From contig BFEA01000003.1 of the NCBI GenBank assembly GCA_003427395.1, forward strand, positions 8,257,534 to 8,301,851: 44,318 bases of DNA, read 5' to 3'. The notes under the pieces were generated by a model. That model saw only the letters and a list, made by a program, of their open reading frames with translations, was not told the origin of the DNA and searched no databases. The first letter of the stretch is position 1; every line of letters begins with the position of its first letter. The position numbers and the translations under genes were made by a program. Shown here piece by piece: positions 20,486 through 31,073 of this stretch. Source of the DNA: Chara braunii. Lineage: Eukaryota > Streptophyta > Charophyceae > Charales > Characeae.

Positions 20486-21730
20486 CTACTGCGTTGCTCT
20501 GCTCCCACGCCGCACTAAACAAAAGGACATGCAAACAGAACGCGGGGGTTGCACATTGAAGGGAAGGATGGGGATGGACGGTGACGGCGAGGCGGGTGGA
20601 GTAGAAGTGGTGGAAGGTATTGGGAGGGAAGGGTTTGCGAGTGAAGGTGACGGGGGTAGAGATCTGACTGAGGGTGAGGTAGTCAAGGGGACGGCGAGAT
20701 AATGACCGGGGACGAAGGCCGATCCCCCGCATCTGTACATGGACGAACTGGGGGATCGGCTTCGTCTCCGTCGCGATGCGCTCGGAGCCGCGGTTGCTGG
20801 GTCGCCATCTTCGGGCTTGGGGGGCTCTGGATCCCAGGTCGGGTCGTCGTTGATGCGCAGGTTCGCCTCGCTGGCGAACTCCAGCTGGTTTTTCCCGGCG
20901 GCGATCTCTTCCCTCTTACTTGCCGCCTCGGGATCTTCCGCCTCCGTGCCTGTGCGCGCCTCTTCTTCCGGCAAAGCCTCCCACTCCGATCCGGCTTCCT
21001 CCTCTTCGTCTTCTTCTTCTTCTTCTTCTTCTTCCTCTTCACTCTGCTCTCCTTCGCTGTGCTCACTATAACTCCCTTCTTCCGATGTCTCTTCTTCAAC
21101 GTCGCCCTTTTCTTCGGTGGCTTCCTCCTCTTCCTCTTCTACCGCCTTTTCGGACGTATCTTGCTTCGGATAGAAGGCAAGATTGATGATTCCGGACGGC
21201 TTCAAGTACTCCTGCCGCGACGGCAGGGCGCTTTCACTCCCCGGTTCCTCCAAGCACGCAGTCCACTGTAGATACGGTGCCAATGTTCGTGTAAGGACGT
21301 GCGGAGCCAGACTCTCGTCACCTTGCGAAACAATGTCGAGAGAGAGGTCGTCGACCAGTTGCGCGAGCGGGACAACGAGTTCCTGGACAATTAGCTGGCG
21401 ATGGCCTGGCCGCACCGATCCGAAAAGAAACCCGAGAAGATCGCCTTCTACGTCAGTTCTCCAAGCCTGGATAATCAACAACTCCAGGTACTCAATACAC
21501 GCCTAATGCTCGTCAGTCCTCGTCCACATCACCTCCACTTGGGCCAAGCACACGGACAGATCATCAAAAGTCTCGCGCCACACTCGCCAATGCCTGGGAT
21601 CGAGGAGCGGGACTGCAAGGGGCTCGAGTAAGAAGGAAAGGCGAGGATGAAGGTCGGATTGCCAGAAGGTGGGAAAAAGAGAGGGAAGACTAAAGATGGA
21701 GAGAGGAACGAGAGGAGCGGCGCGGTTCAT
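20486..21730 (-). pseudogene. Ty3-element accessory ORF-y, acidic protein (one internal TAG)
   Basis: The frame starts at an ATG (21730) that overlaps the stop of the preceding ORF as ATGA. It runs 415 codons with a single TAG at 21503-21505. The first part is hydrophobic and Pro-rich (MNRAAPLVPLSIFSLPSLFP). The middle looks helical (GHRQLIVQELVVPLAQLVDD). A strongly acidic tract follows, with two Glu-rich blocks encoded by GAA/GAG runs near 21000-21140. A basic SRRRRSRSPSSS segment comes next, and the tail is Pro/Ser-rich. I do not recognise the family. Its position after integrase suggests an additional ORF of the retroelement, but capture of a host sequence is not excluded. Confidence 0.5.
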
Positions 21731-22209
21731 TGGGGGCGTTGGAAGGGGATGAGTGTGGGGAGCACAACTGCCGGCTGGCGCGTAGAGGTGCGGATCTCGT
21801 CGAAGTCAGTCCCGTACGTTGGGACAAGGTTGCACCCGGGGCGTGCAAGACAGTATTGCCACTCAGTCGATAACTGCTGCGTCCACTCCCGTGATGTGGT
21901 CAGGATCGCGGTATGCCGAAGCGGGCTGACCACGCTGATATCGTCGCTGAAGGCAGCCACCGTGGTGACGTGGCTCATTCCTGGAGCCGCCCGCCGATGA
22001 AAGGCCACCACCTCTACCAATACTACTGCCTGCGGACTTCCTGCAAATCGGAACGCAGCGGCGGCAGACACACCCTCGGTGCAGAAGAACTGCGCCAGCC
22101 GTCGAAGATCAGGACTGGGCCGCGGATGACGAACCTGCAGGATCTCCGAGATGTAGCCACGTGGCTGCAGCAGATGATTGGCAAGAGCTTGCTCCGTGAT
22201 GAAACTCAT
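21727..22209 (-). CDS. Ty3-element accessory ORF-x, unknown function, 160 aa
   Basis: I chose the ATG at 22209 (MSFITEQALANHLLQPRG) because it overlaps the integrase stop as ATGA. An upstream in-frame ATG at 22245 exists and lies inside the integrase tail. The 160-aa product is uninterrupted and ends in TGA, which itself overlaps the ATG of the next ORF. No catalytic motif, signal peptide or clear membrane span is seen. Uninterrupted coding next to decayed pol could mean recent constraint or luck. Coupled translation with integrase and ORF-y is inferred from the overlaps. Confidence 0.5.
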   Translation of the reverse strand: MSFITEQALANHLLQPRGYISEILQVRHPRPSPDLRRLAQFFCTEGVSAAAAFRFAGSPQAVVLVEVVAFHRRAAPGMSHVTTVAAFSDDISVVSPLRHTAILTTSREWTQQLSTEWQYCLARPGCNLVPTYGTDFDEIRTSTRQPAVVLPTLIPFQRPQ

Positions 22210-22595
22210 GGCGAGGACGGGGAAGAAGATGAGAAATGGGAACAAGAGGGAGAGAACGAGGCGGGAGCTAGATCGTCGTTGTCCTCGTTTTCAGCAGACG
22301 AGGGAGACGGAGGGAGATCAGAAGGAGGGAGGGGACGAATGTAAGAGGTATGGCAGACGATGGGGACAGAGCTATGGTTGGTGCTGGCCTCGGGCGCAAT
22401 GCGCACCGTGTTGGCACCGTTGGGTCCGAGCTTGAAAACGCAGAAACGGCCAGAGAACTTGGGAGCGAGCTTCCGGTCGCGTGCACATTTACGTACCTGC
22501 ACCAGGTCCCCTAATTTATATTGATGTTGGGAACTGGCGTTTCCATTTTGGGCCTCGTAGGTACGGACTTGCCTCCCGTGGGCTAGATCAGTCAT
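22206..22595 (-). CDS. Ty3 integrase C-terminal region (GPY/F-like) and Ser/Pro tail
   Basis: This continues the integrase frame after one TAG (22599-22601). It holds the C-terminal module: YKLGDLVQVRK, then KLAPKFSGRFCVFKLGPNGA, comparable to the LxPKxxGPFxV pattern of Ty3-type integrases that contributes to DNA binding. A low-complexity Ser/Pro tail with NEDNDD follows and ends in TGA within ATGA at 22206-22209. No chromodomain is visible. Confidence 0.65.
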   Translation of the reverse strand: MTDLAHGRQVRTYEAQNGNASSQHQYKLGDLVQVRKCARDRKLAPKFSGRFCVFKLGPNGANTVRIAPEASTNHSSVPIVCHTSYIRPLPPSDLPPSPSSAENEDNDDLAPASFSPSCSHFSSSSPSSP

Positions 22596-22598
22596 TTT

Positions 22599-23390
22599 CT
22601 ATCTCTTTCGGGCTAGCTTCGGGACGGCCTTTTCCATTAAATCGGCGTACCTTTTGGCCTTGGCCTTAAGGGCGGCATGCGTGTCTCTACCCCCGGCTTT
22701 GGCAATGTCTGAGTTGCCCTGGTAATCGACACATGGGAGGCTATTGGTGCGAAGCTGAAAGGGGGTGAACCCCGTGGATTCGTGAGGGGTGGCCCGGTGA
22801 ATTCCGACGATCTGGTATACGATCTCGGGCCAAGGACGTGTGTTACGCACCGCTAGATTTCTACGAAGGGCACTCTTAATCATGCGATTGGCATTTTCGG
22901 CCAACCCATTCGACTGGGAAATGTGGGGTGCCGTATGTCGAAGTGTAATGCCTCGGCATGCGAGCAATTCCTCTACCCCACCTTTGAATTCGAACCCGTT
23001 GTCGGTTAGAATCTCTTCCGTATCTAGATGGGTATAGACGAACCGATCCATGTACGTGGCTATTTTTGCGGCCTTACGGGTTTTGCAGGGGTAGACCTCG
23101 ATGTATTTGGAAAAATGATCTATTAAAACTAAAAGGATGGAATATTCGCAACGGTTTGGGCCAGGTGGCACGTCGATATCTGTCGTGTCCCTACTGACTC
23201 GCGGGAAAGGGCGCTCTACTTCCGTCGACACTATCGTGTTTGGTCCCCGTATTGGGGCACAGTCGGCGGCACAGACCAGACAGTTCGCGACCACGTATCT
23301 GACATCGTCCTGTATATTAGACCAGAACCACCGATTATGATCTCGCGAAATGAGCGGCCTGCTCTTCGTGAGCAGATCGGGTCCAATCAT
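22599..23390 (-). pseudogene. Ty3-type integrase core
   Basis: The frame carries the second half of the integrase zinc finger (YVVANCLVCAAD, the C-x2-C pair). The catalytic core follows: D in TTDIDVPPGPN, D in EILTDNGFEFKG and E in QSNGLAENANRMIKSAL. This gives the D,D-35,E arrangement that joins element cDNA to chromosomal DNA. The frame ends in TAG at 22599 but resumes in register with the C-terminal module. The first half of the zinc finger is in another frame upstream (23335-23544), so the gene has a frameshift near 23350-23390. Confidence 0.88.
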
Positions 23391-23544
23391 ATCTCTGGAA
23401 TGGATGGGGAACCGTCAACCACAAACCCGATCCGTCATTTTTACGCTTTTCCAGGTGACCGTTGATCCATCGGTAATCCCGGGATCTCTCGGTGGCCCGA
23501 CCTCTGTTGTGCTTAGTGAGATGATCCAATGGTAAACCGGCCAA
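23335..23544 (-). pseudogene. Ty3 integrase N-terminal zinc finger, first half (frameshifted)
   Basis: The reading ends RSAHEEQAAHFARS, which supplies the two histidines of the HHCC finger (H-x5-H here). It is followed within a few bases by the HNRWFWSNIQDD...CLVC segment in the next frame. The upstream part (MAGLPLDHLTKHNRGRA) would belong to the RNase H/integrase connector. Confidence 0.6.
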
Positions 23545-23616
23545 TTTAGCTAATATAATTTTATCCGTCCAGACCTCCGCTCGTCAGTATTTCTTGTCAT
23601 ATTCAAGGTTGTCCGT

Positions 23617-23898
23617 TCAAGCAGCCTCGAATCGAACCTCGGTAGGGAGTTTGTCCGTTCTACACAGAGGGCACTTCCATTCCCTACTATTCGTTCGGTA
23701 TCGAACGCATACACTGTGTGCATGATTGACAAACGTGGCACAGTCCACCCAATCAATGAATCCGGTCTCAAAAGGATGACAGTCCACCCCATGAAACCGT
23801 GTAATACACGTAATTGCGTTTGCAGGCAGGCACCGACTTAGACGGGTATTCCACCACGCATTCGAGCCCGCCGGTCCCACCTCGGCCAAGATCGCTCA
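23617..23898 (-). pseudogene. Start of RNase H followed by a Cys/His-rich module (PHD-like)
   Basis: The same frame as the RT continues past one TGA (23896-23898) with an AILAEVGPAG stretch that fits the first strand of RNase H. It then diverges into a segment with eight or more Cys/His: GVDCHPFETG, DWVDCATFV, NHAHSVC and REWKCPLC. The HSVC...WKCPLC ending resembles the H-x2-C...W-x-C-x2-C end of PHD fingers. The usual RNase H acidic residues are not recognised. It could be a genuine inserted zinc module or a decayed RNase H that looks Cys-rich by accident. Confidence 0.45.
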
Positions 23899-24953
23899 GA
23901 TTGCCTCCGGCTGCCAGTCTGTGATGAGGACAAAAGACTTTTCGGGATCCGGCCTTATAAGGACCGGAGCCGAAATAAGAGCTGCCTTGAGTTTTGAAAA
24001 CGCTTGATCACACTCTGGCGTCCAAATCAACGGTTGATCCTTTTTCAGCAGATTCGTGAGGGGACCCACAATAGCCGCGAAGCCCTTGATAAACCTTTGG
24101 TAGTACGAGACCAGGCCCAGAAAGGCGCGAACTTGCGTGATAGTCGTGGGCACAGGCGCGTCTCTCACAGCTGCCACCTTTTGCGGTTCCGGTCTGAGTC
24201 CGTGGTCTGTCACCACGTGTCCCAGGAAGGAAATGGTGGTGAGAAAGAACTGGCATTTCTCCAGCGCCACCTTAAAACCGACATCCCTCAATGCATGCAG
24301 CGTCCATTCGATGTATTGCAAATGCCCCTCGTAGGAACTCGAATACACCATAATATCATCCATGTACACAATCACGCAATAGTTGATGATACTCTGCGTC
24401 AGACGTGTCTTCAGCACAAATTTCCGAAAAGCCATGTTCATGGCTCGCTGAAAGGTTGCAGGAGCATTGCAGATGCCCATGGGGCATCGAACCCATTGCC
24501 AAGTACCTTCGAACAACACAAACGCCGTTTTCGGACGATCCTCGTTTCGAACAAGACGATGATGAAACCCATGTCGAACATCAAACTTACTGAAAAATCG
24601 AGCACTCCCAATCGCATCCAACAGCTCATCAATCCGGGGAAGGGGGTACACATCTTTGATCATGATATCGTTTAGCTTCCGAGAATCGATGCATATGCGA
24701 ATCCCTCCGGGCTTCTTGGGCACGATTACCACAGGAAACGACCAAGGTCCTATAGTGGGTTCGATCCATCCATTAGCTTCGAATTCCTTAATTCGTTAAA
24801 ACGCAGTCGCCCGTTGGGCTGGTGAGTATCGATAAGGAACGCAGCTAATGGGTGGATGATCCCCCGTAAGGATGACATGCTCAATCACGTTAGACAGCCC
24901 AATATCGTTATCGCGCACACTAAATACCTCTACGTACCCATTCAAGACGTTAA
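23896..24953 (-). pseudogene. Ty3-type reverse transcriptase
   Basis: The N-terminal part (HVILTGDHPPISCVPYRYSP) lies upstream of a TAA at 24796-24798 in the same frame. The palm follows with PKKPGGIRICIDSRKLN, FFSKFDVRHGFHH (first Asp), and YMDDIMVYSSS, the catalytic YxDD that copies element RNA to DNA. FLGLVSYYQRFIKGFA and the connection toward RNase H (FVLITDWQPEA) follow. The order and motifs are diagnostic of Ty3-type pol. One TAA and the terminal TGA make it defective as written. Confidence 0.92.
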
Positions 24954-25607
24954 TCAGTGATTTTCAAATTCCAGGGGGACGTGATCCGGTAGAGTGACAG
25001 TCGGTCGATCGGGTATCTCAAGGGGCATGTCGATCCAATCAGCAGGCCGATTCCGTCGGTCATGGACGCTAGAGAAAATAGAGCTGCTAGTGCGGACAGA
25101 AAATACAGTCGCGATCATCTGGGATTCTGCAGGGTTAATCATCTCGGTCTCTTTAACTTCGGTGTCAGTTTTCGAATCAGCCGTGGTTTCTTCCACGGTT
25201 AGTCCTGTTAAATCCACCATTTCCTGCATCAGATCGGGCACATCTTCGACGGGAGCTTCGACTTTTTGTTTTATCAGAGCGATGGTCACTCCTGTTGTAA
25301 GTAGCAACCTTGGAGGGGAAACAAAAACATCCAGGTATTGTTTCACCTGTTGATAGCGTGCTAGGAGGGAGAGTGTTCCCTCGTACAAAGTGCGAGGGGA
25401 TTCCAAATCGTCTGCCAGGTCAGATATTTGCAAGATGGGTTCTCCGAGAAAGGTCGAGGGACTGACCTGGGTTTCCATAGGCGCGAGCGCGTTGTCTCCT
25501 AGACTAGAGTGGAAAGTTTGTGTGGTTCTGGAAACCATCCGAAATTCCTTTGGAGTTTCGTGCTCCAAAAGTTCGACCAAGTGTTTCCATTCACTCTCAC
25601 TAGGCAT
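24954..25607 (-). pseudogene. Protease-RT linker of the Ty3 pol
   Basis: A 217-aa reading between protease and RT is rich in acidic and Thr/Pro residues (VKETEMINPAE, PDRPTVTLPDHVP). It has no catalytic motif and is in a different frame from the RT. Long linkers here are common in Ty3-type polyproteins. I infer it from position. Confidence 0.5.
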
Positions 25608-25763
25608 CCCTTCTTCGCACTCCTATTCTTCGAATCCGCTACTATTATCCGGAGATGAAAATTCCTCTTGATCGGGACCTTGAATCATCCCTATCCGAGC
25701 AGAATTAGGATTCCTTTTAACTGTTCGGGTTGAAATTCCCAACGGAACTGTCCGAGGCTTTCC

Positions 25764-26183
25764 TCATATTTGCATAAGCACCAACTGCTTGGAATCGAAA
25801 TGCATGCGGGCACCTACCGCCATTGCCCAAGGCAGTTCCAACAACACCGAGTATGAGTGCACATCTATGACCAAGGCATTAACGAGGACGTGTACTCGTC
25901 CAACTTTCACGGTCACATTCTCAATGACTCCTATGATATTCATTGCTTCTTCGTCAGCAGAGACGTAATTGTCCTTGCCAGATTGAGGGAGAATCGAGTT
26001 GAGTCGTCCCGTTTTTTTCACCGTTTCTAATGATATAGCGACCGCAGAGGAGCCGGTATCGATGAGGGCGTTAAAAGGTTTGCCCCATACTTCGCAATGG
26101 AGGGATTTGAGGAAAACTTTGTCCAAGTACCAGATCGCCGATTTATACAAAACGGATGCTAGAATTACGTTGTTTATTATCAT
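25764..26183 (-). pseudogene. Ty3-type aspartic protease (retropepsin)
   Basis: The reading contains FNALIDTGSSAVAISLE, the DTGSSA active-site loop of retropepsins, followed by hydrophobic strands and YSVLLELPWAMAVGAR, near the usual LLGxPWL position. The enzyme cuts the element polyprotein. A gag would be expected upstream, at higher coordinates, but LINE sequence begins within about 35-60 bases. The element is therefore missing its 5' third. Confidence 0.8.
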
Positions 26184-26216
26184 TGATCTGCCAAAAATCG
26201 ATGTATGTTTATTTTT

Positions 26217-27575
26217 TCATATTTCGAATTTAGACTGAGTTGGTTGAGAGATCCATTCATTATGGGACTTTGGTTTTCCTTCAGCTGATAGTGAGATCCC
26301 TAGTACTCTGATTGGGGTATCCAAGGGTAACCACTTAATTCTAGGTAACTCTGGTGGTCGCTCTCCTTGGTGATGTATCCACCATCTAGTTGTCTTGTTA
26401 CCCCAGTTAATTTTCATGTCTGAGAGGAGACAAAATTTGTCCATAATTTTTTGAATTTCTGTCATGTTTTCTTTGGTAGCATCTATCATTATAGTTAAAT
26501 TATCTGCAAAAAGGGAACAGACTGCAATCGCCTCTTCTGGGATGCTAATGACCTGTATGCAACGGATATCTTTGTGTTGTCTTAAGTTTGCTGCTAGTGC
26601 CTCCATGATAATGACAAAAAGGAAGGGTGCCAAGGGATCCCCTTGTCTGACAGATCTCTCTAATGAAATTGAGGGGGTCAAATTATTATTGACCATCACT
26701 CTAGTTGTAGCGTTTTGGTGTAAAATTTTCACCCATCTTCTAAAGTTTGGTCCAAAATTAAAATTTTCCAAACATTTATCCGGGAAAAACCAATCCACAT
26801 GATCATATGTCTTTTCAAAGTCTATGAAGATAAAGGCAGCATTATGTTTAGATTGGCGAGAGATTTTCAGAAGTTCATTTACCAGAAGAATATTATCCTG
26901 GATATTCCTCCCATTTATGAACCCTGTTTGAGATGGGTGTATAATTTCCGGCATGATCTTGGTCATACGATTTGTTAAAGTTTTTGCTATTAGCTTATAA
27001 ACCACCGTGAGAAGGGTTATTGGACGATAGTTTCTTATGTTCATCTTGTCACCTTTTTTGTATAGAAGTGTGAGAATTCCTTGTCCTACAAATTCCCCCA
27101 TTTCTCCTGAGGCCCATACCTCTTGATAATAATCCATTAAATCTCCTGAAATATTATTCCATGTAGCTTCCCAGAATTTTTTAGGAAAACCATCTATGCC
27201 TGGGGATTTATCTTCTTCCATCAGTAAGAGGGCTTTCCATATTTCATCCTTACTTAGAGGTTTGTCCATTATCTCCTTTTGCTCTTCTGATATTGTTTTT
27301 TCTAATGGCCGAAGAAAATCATCGATTTCTATTATTTGTTGTTCTTTTGGGATGTGTTTGTTTTGTGAAGAAAAAAGTGTCTTGAAAAAATCCCTGACAA
27401 TTTTAGTGCAAGCTCCTGTCGAGGTGACTATATTTTTATCGTGGTGTACAGGGTCTTCTAGAGCTTCAATGATTATTCTTCCATTTCTTGCTCTAGCCAT
27501 GACGAAGAATCGTGCATCCATTGATCCTTCCATATTATGAATTTTAAGTTTACCCCTTATTCTTAACCCCTGTCA
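26217..27575 (-). pseudogene. LINE ORF2 reverse transcriptase domain (3'-truncated)
   Basis: Motifs in order: NYRPITLLTVVYKLIAK, QTGFINGRNIQDNILL, FIDFEKTYDHVDWFF (first catalytic Asp), SVRQGDPLAPFLFVIIMEAL and CSLFADNLTIMID. The last stands where L1-type enzymes have (Y/F)ADD, so the second Asp of the catalytic pair is replaced by Asn. LGISLSAEGKPKSHNEWI follows and the coding similarity stops near 26240. Expected downstream parts (connector, zf-RVT, 3' UTR, poly(A)) are missing. LINEs normally lose 5' and not 3' sequence, so a later rearrangement or insertion cut it. Confidence 0.9.
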
Positions 27576-27836
27576 TCGATACTCCATTTGAGTCAGTAAC
27601 TGAGTTTCTAGATTTTGTAGTTCTTGAGCTATTGGTTCTAGGGCATCTTGTTCTTGTGAGTCAATCTCTTGATTGTGCAATTCATGGATTCTGTTATAGA
27701 TGAGGGTTTCCTTGGTGTGTTTTTGTCTTGCTATTAGTCTAGAATATTCATTGCATTTACGGCCTAAAAAAGCTAGACCGTTGTTGAACCATTTAATGTT
27801 ATCTTGTAGATGATCCTTTTGCTCTCTCCAAAAATT

Positions 27837-28768
27837 TCACACGTCTCGGAGATAGTTTAGGAAGCAATCCGTCTTGAGGAAGGAAGTATTTAGATGATAG
27901 AATCCTTTCCCATGATCTGGTTTCTTTCTGAAGGACAAAATTACCACGCACATAGCATGGTCCAATCCTGGGAAAGGACTTTGGGGAAAAATCTCTGCTA
28001 GTTGGAGAGCACCTTGTAATTCTTCTGCCACCAAAATCAAATCAATACGAGATTTAGAGTTAATATTGACGGTGCCCTTTCCGAAGCACGTAAATTTTTT
28101 TAACGTTGGATTTAACCTCCTATAAGAATCGAAAAGATTGAGGGACTGACATAAGTTAGATATTATCTTCTCATCCATTGTCATGTAGCTTGGGCAGGGG
28201 GAGTAAGGTCGCCACCTATCTAAAAATCTATCAGGGGCGGCATTAAAATCCCCTGTTATGATCAAGGGAATGTCAACTGGTAATCGTGGGAATATATTTT
28301 CAAAAGATTTTTGTCTTTCCCCAATTTCATTTGGACCATACACACACATAATCCGCACCATCTCTATTTCTAGCATGGCTAAAACATACACCCACCTACC
28401 CTGTTCCTGGTCTTTAACTGTACATGTAATTTCTGCTTAGGATAGGGGAGAGATCCATATAGCTACCCCTGAGCTCCCTGGAGAAATAACATATGCCCTA
28501 TAAGATTGGTAAGGCCATATCTGGTTGTGTAGATAATTATGCATATGTGTATCCATTAGGTGTGTGTTTCCTGGATGCATATTACATCTGGCCATTCTTT
28601 TCCATCAATCCCTTTTAATTGGTCGTAAATTACTTGTCTTTTATTTGTTTTAGCCGATGCCAGTCCATTAACATTCAAGGATCTGAGGTCTAAATCTGCC
28701 TGTCTCCTCAACAATTTTCAATCCTTGTCTTTATTGTACAAAGCGTCAATTATTTTAATTCCTTCCAT
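27837..28768 (-). pseudogene. LINE ORF2 APE-type endonuclease domain
   Basis: From an ATG at 28768 the readings give SLNVNGLASAKTNKRQV, an ICIQETH motif (catalytic Glu), GSSGVAIWIS, MCVYGPNEI, IITGDFNAAPDRF, KSRIDLILV and FPGLDHAMCVV. These are the signature boxes of the APE endonuclease that nicks target DNA to prime reverse transcription. A two-base CA expansion after QETH shifts the frame, and TAA (28437) and TGA (27837) interrupt it. The apparent start at 28391 is only the edge of an open stretch. Confidence 0.87.
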
Positions 28769-28827
28769 TTTGGTGGGATTGAAAAGTGACATTGGCCAAC
28801 TTTACGGTTTATAGGAGGTATGATTCC

Positions 28828-30912
28828 TTAGATATTTTCCCAGGGACGAGAGTCAAGTACCCCTCCCTTTTCCATGATTCCATGCTTAAGCAATCTTGCA
28901 AGAAGGATCCCTACATCCTCTTCTGACCAAAACAGTCCAGCCTTAATTTTAAGCATTTGAATGTCTTTCAGTGCTTCCTGACCAAACCATTTCAGCTCAT
29001 CTTGTTTAGCCCCTTCGTATTTTAAGTACACATCTCTCTCAGCTATCCTCTGATCTTCAGTGGTTAGAATCATGATAGCTACACCTCCTGGTGGGAAATT
29101 ATCCTTTGTAATTTTTAGTATTTCCATTTTTATCCACTCATCTCACGCAATTCTCCCTGTTAGAGAGACAGGGGACATATGCTGAAGATTTGCCCCCTGC
29201 AGTGTTACTTCCCCATATTCCGCTCCATGAGGCTCAGACAACCCTACTTGCCAAATACCCCCCTTGTGTCTCACCGACATTATGACAGTACCAGTTTTTG
29301 ATGGAGGAAGATCCCCTTGGCCTTGAATTAACCTTACCCTGAGTTTTTGTCTTTTGCTGGTTAGGGTTAATTCAGTATGCATTACATTTTGTTCTTCCCC
29401 TTCTTCTAGATCCTTACTTATTTTCTTCCTTCTTTCTGTCTCTTGAGCGAATTGCCTCACTGGTTTTCCTGAAATAAGTAGGAACTTTTTTTCTCCCGTC
29501 ACTTCAGACACAATTTCCTGATATTCGTGAGGGGTCTTTCCATTGTGACAGAGGGTTTTCTTAGATGGGTAATCTTCCTCAAACACTGGATGGTGATGTC
29601 TTTCTTGTGTTTCTACTTGATTTACCCCCTTTTTGTTCGTTTCTAGGGGCAGTAAGATGAGTCTGAGGTCATCCGTGGTCTGCTGAAATAGTAGTGTACC
29701 AGACATAGTTGGGATGACATCATTGCCATCAGTTTGCAGAACCACTCCTGATGGGCTTAAGAATAGTTCTTTATTTCCACCGTCCTCTCCCTCCATCTCA
29801 TACATTGCTCGATGTTTTTGTAATGCTTTCACGAGGTTGGTGGACTGCTGAGTGAGACACAGTTCATGATTCTTGATCATCCCATCTTGAGTCTGTTGCA
29901 TGTGTGTTATTTCCTGTCTTGCCAGTTCAGCTGAGCCTATGTGATTCCTTGACTGTCTTTTTTGTGCTGAACCTGTGTGATCTTTTTGTTCATTTTTCGT
30001 TGGTTCCTTAACTGGCCGTTCCATTGTGGGGGCAACGCTGTCTGCCAGCCGAACTCCTGGTGGCCTGGCAGACACCGTGTTGTCTTGCTGAGATACCAGG
30101 CTCACTTCCATGAGGTTCTGCTGAAGAGAGACGTTCATCTGAGAGTGTTGCAAATACCCCAAGGAAGGGGAACCATTAACCAGCAGTTGTAGACCGTGGT
30201 CCCCTGGGCTGTTTTGTGATTTCTTCTTTTTCTTCTTTTTTTTTCTTTTTTCGAAAGGCATTTTTCCTTTGCTATTTTTATTGAGTTCATGTTGAGATTT
30301 GCAGGGGGTATGTCTCAACCATGATAGCCTTTTGCTGTGTGCAACTTGGTTGGTTGTTTTTCTTTTTTCTGAATATATTTTCACGGTAGCTACAAGGCCG
30401 GGTTTACTTTTGTGGTAAGGAGACATGGTCTTGTGTTTCCTGGCAAGAGCTCTTAGCTTCCTTAGGCTGCCGAGATGTGGTGTACTCACCAAGTTGGGAG
30501 TAATTGTGTGTGGGGCTCGTTCCTGACTCAGAGGTTCTAACTGTTTACTGTTGTTTAACAGTGGAGGCAGAAATTTTTCTGATAATGCAGTAAGCAATCT
30601 ATTCCCTAAGGTAATCCAGTCTGATCCTGGCGGAAGACCATACTGCAGAGTCAGCTTCAAGCTGTCGCTATTAACCAGTACCAACATTAGTTGCCCTTTT
30701 ATTTGCTGCCAGGCTTCCTCACTCCAGTCTGGAAACATAGTTTTCATATTAAGAAGCAGCCAATCTGCCAATTTTGTCAGTTCCGCATGCAGATCGTCAG
30801 GTCCTTCCTTCCCTCTACTCAACAGGGCTGAAAAGGAGGGGACTGAAATCGGGGCATCTTCTAATTCCATGTGATCTGTGCCCATTACAGTTTTCAACGG
30901 ATCTACCTCCAT
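28828..30912 (-). pseudogene. Extended C-terminal part of LINE ORF1, unknown function
   Basis: A 589-aa uninterrupted reading (30912-29143) is in the same frame as the gag-like ORF1 upstream. After one TGA it continues 99+ aa to 28828, just before ORF2. It holds a lysine run (EKRKKKKKKKKSQ) that could serve nuclear localisation or RNA binding. It is otherwise hydrophilic, with many Gln, Thr and Ser, and no enzyme motif. The last part (LKYEGAKQDELKWFGQEAL) looks helical. In-frame TAG at 31014 separates it from the upstream part. It may be one very long ORF1 or a separate middle ORF starting at the ATG at 30912. Confidence 0.6.
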
Positions 30913-31073
30913 TGGGAGCGGTGTTTGATCTTCCGAAGACTGTTGTGATTGAAGCTTATTTTTTGGGACCTGTTCCCGGGGGGACTGATGTGAATGGGAC
31001 TCATTTCCAGGGTCCTATTCCAGGGAGGAAGGACCTGCATTTCCATTATTGGTTTTTTGTCCTTTTCTTCCCA

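Larger units (their letters stand above)
19705..26216 (-). mobile_element. Partial Ty3-type retrotransposon (pol plus two extra ORFs)
   Basis: Minus-strand order is protease, linker, RT, RNase H start with Cys/His module, integrase, ORF-x, ORF-y. Gag and the 5' LTR are absent. A 3' LTR is not proven, although the inverted arm at 18492-19704 is a candidate. RT-RH-INT order places it in the Ty3 group. Confidence 0.8.

Noticed and set aside
20702-21271. Plus-strand ORFs of up to 189 aa across 20.7-21.3 kb
   Set aside because: They are antisense to the acidic accessory ORF; the Leu/Phe/Ser runs are the complement of Glu codons.
24004-24675. 223-aa plus-strand ORF
   Set aside because: It is antisense to the reverse transcriptase, whose motifs are unambiguous on the minus strand.
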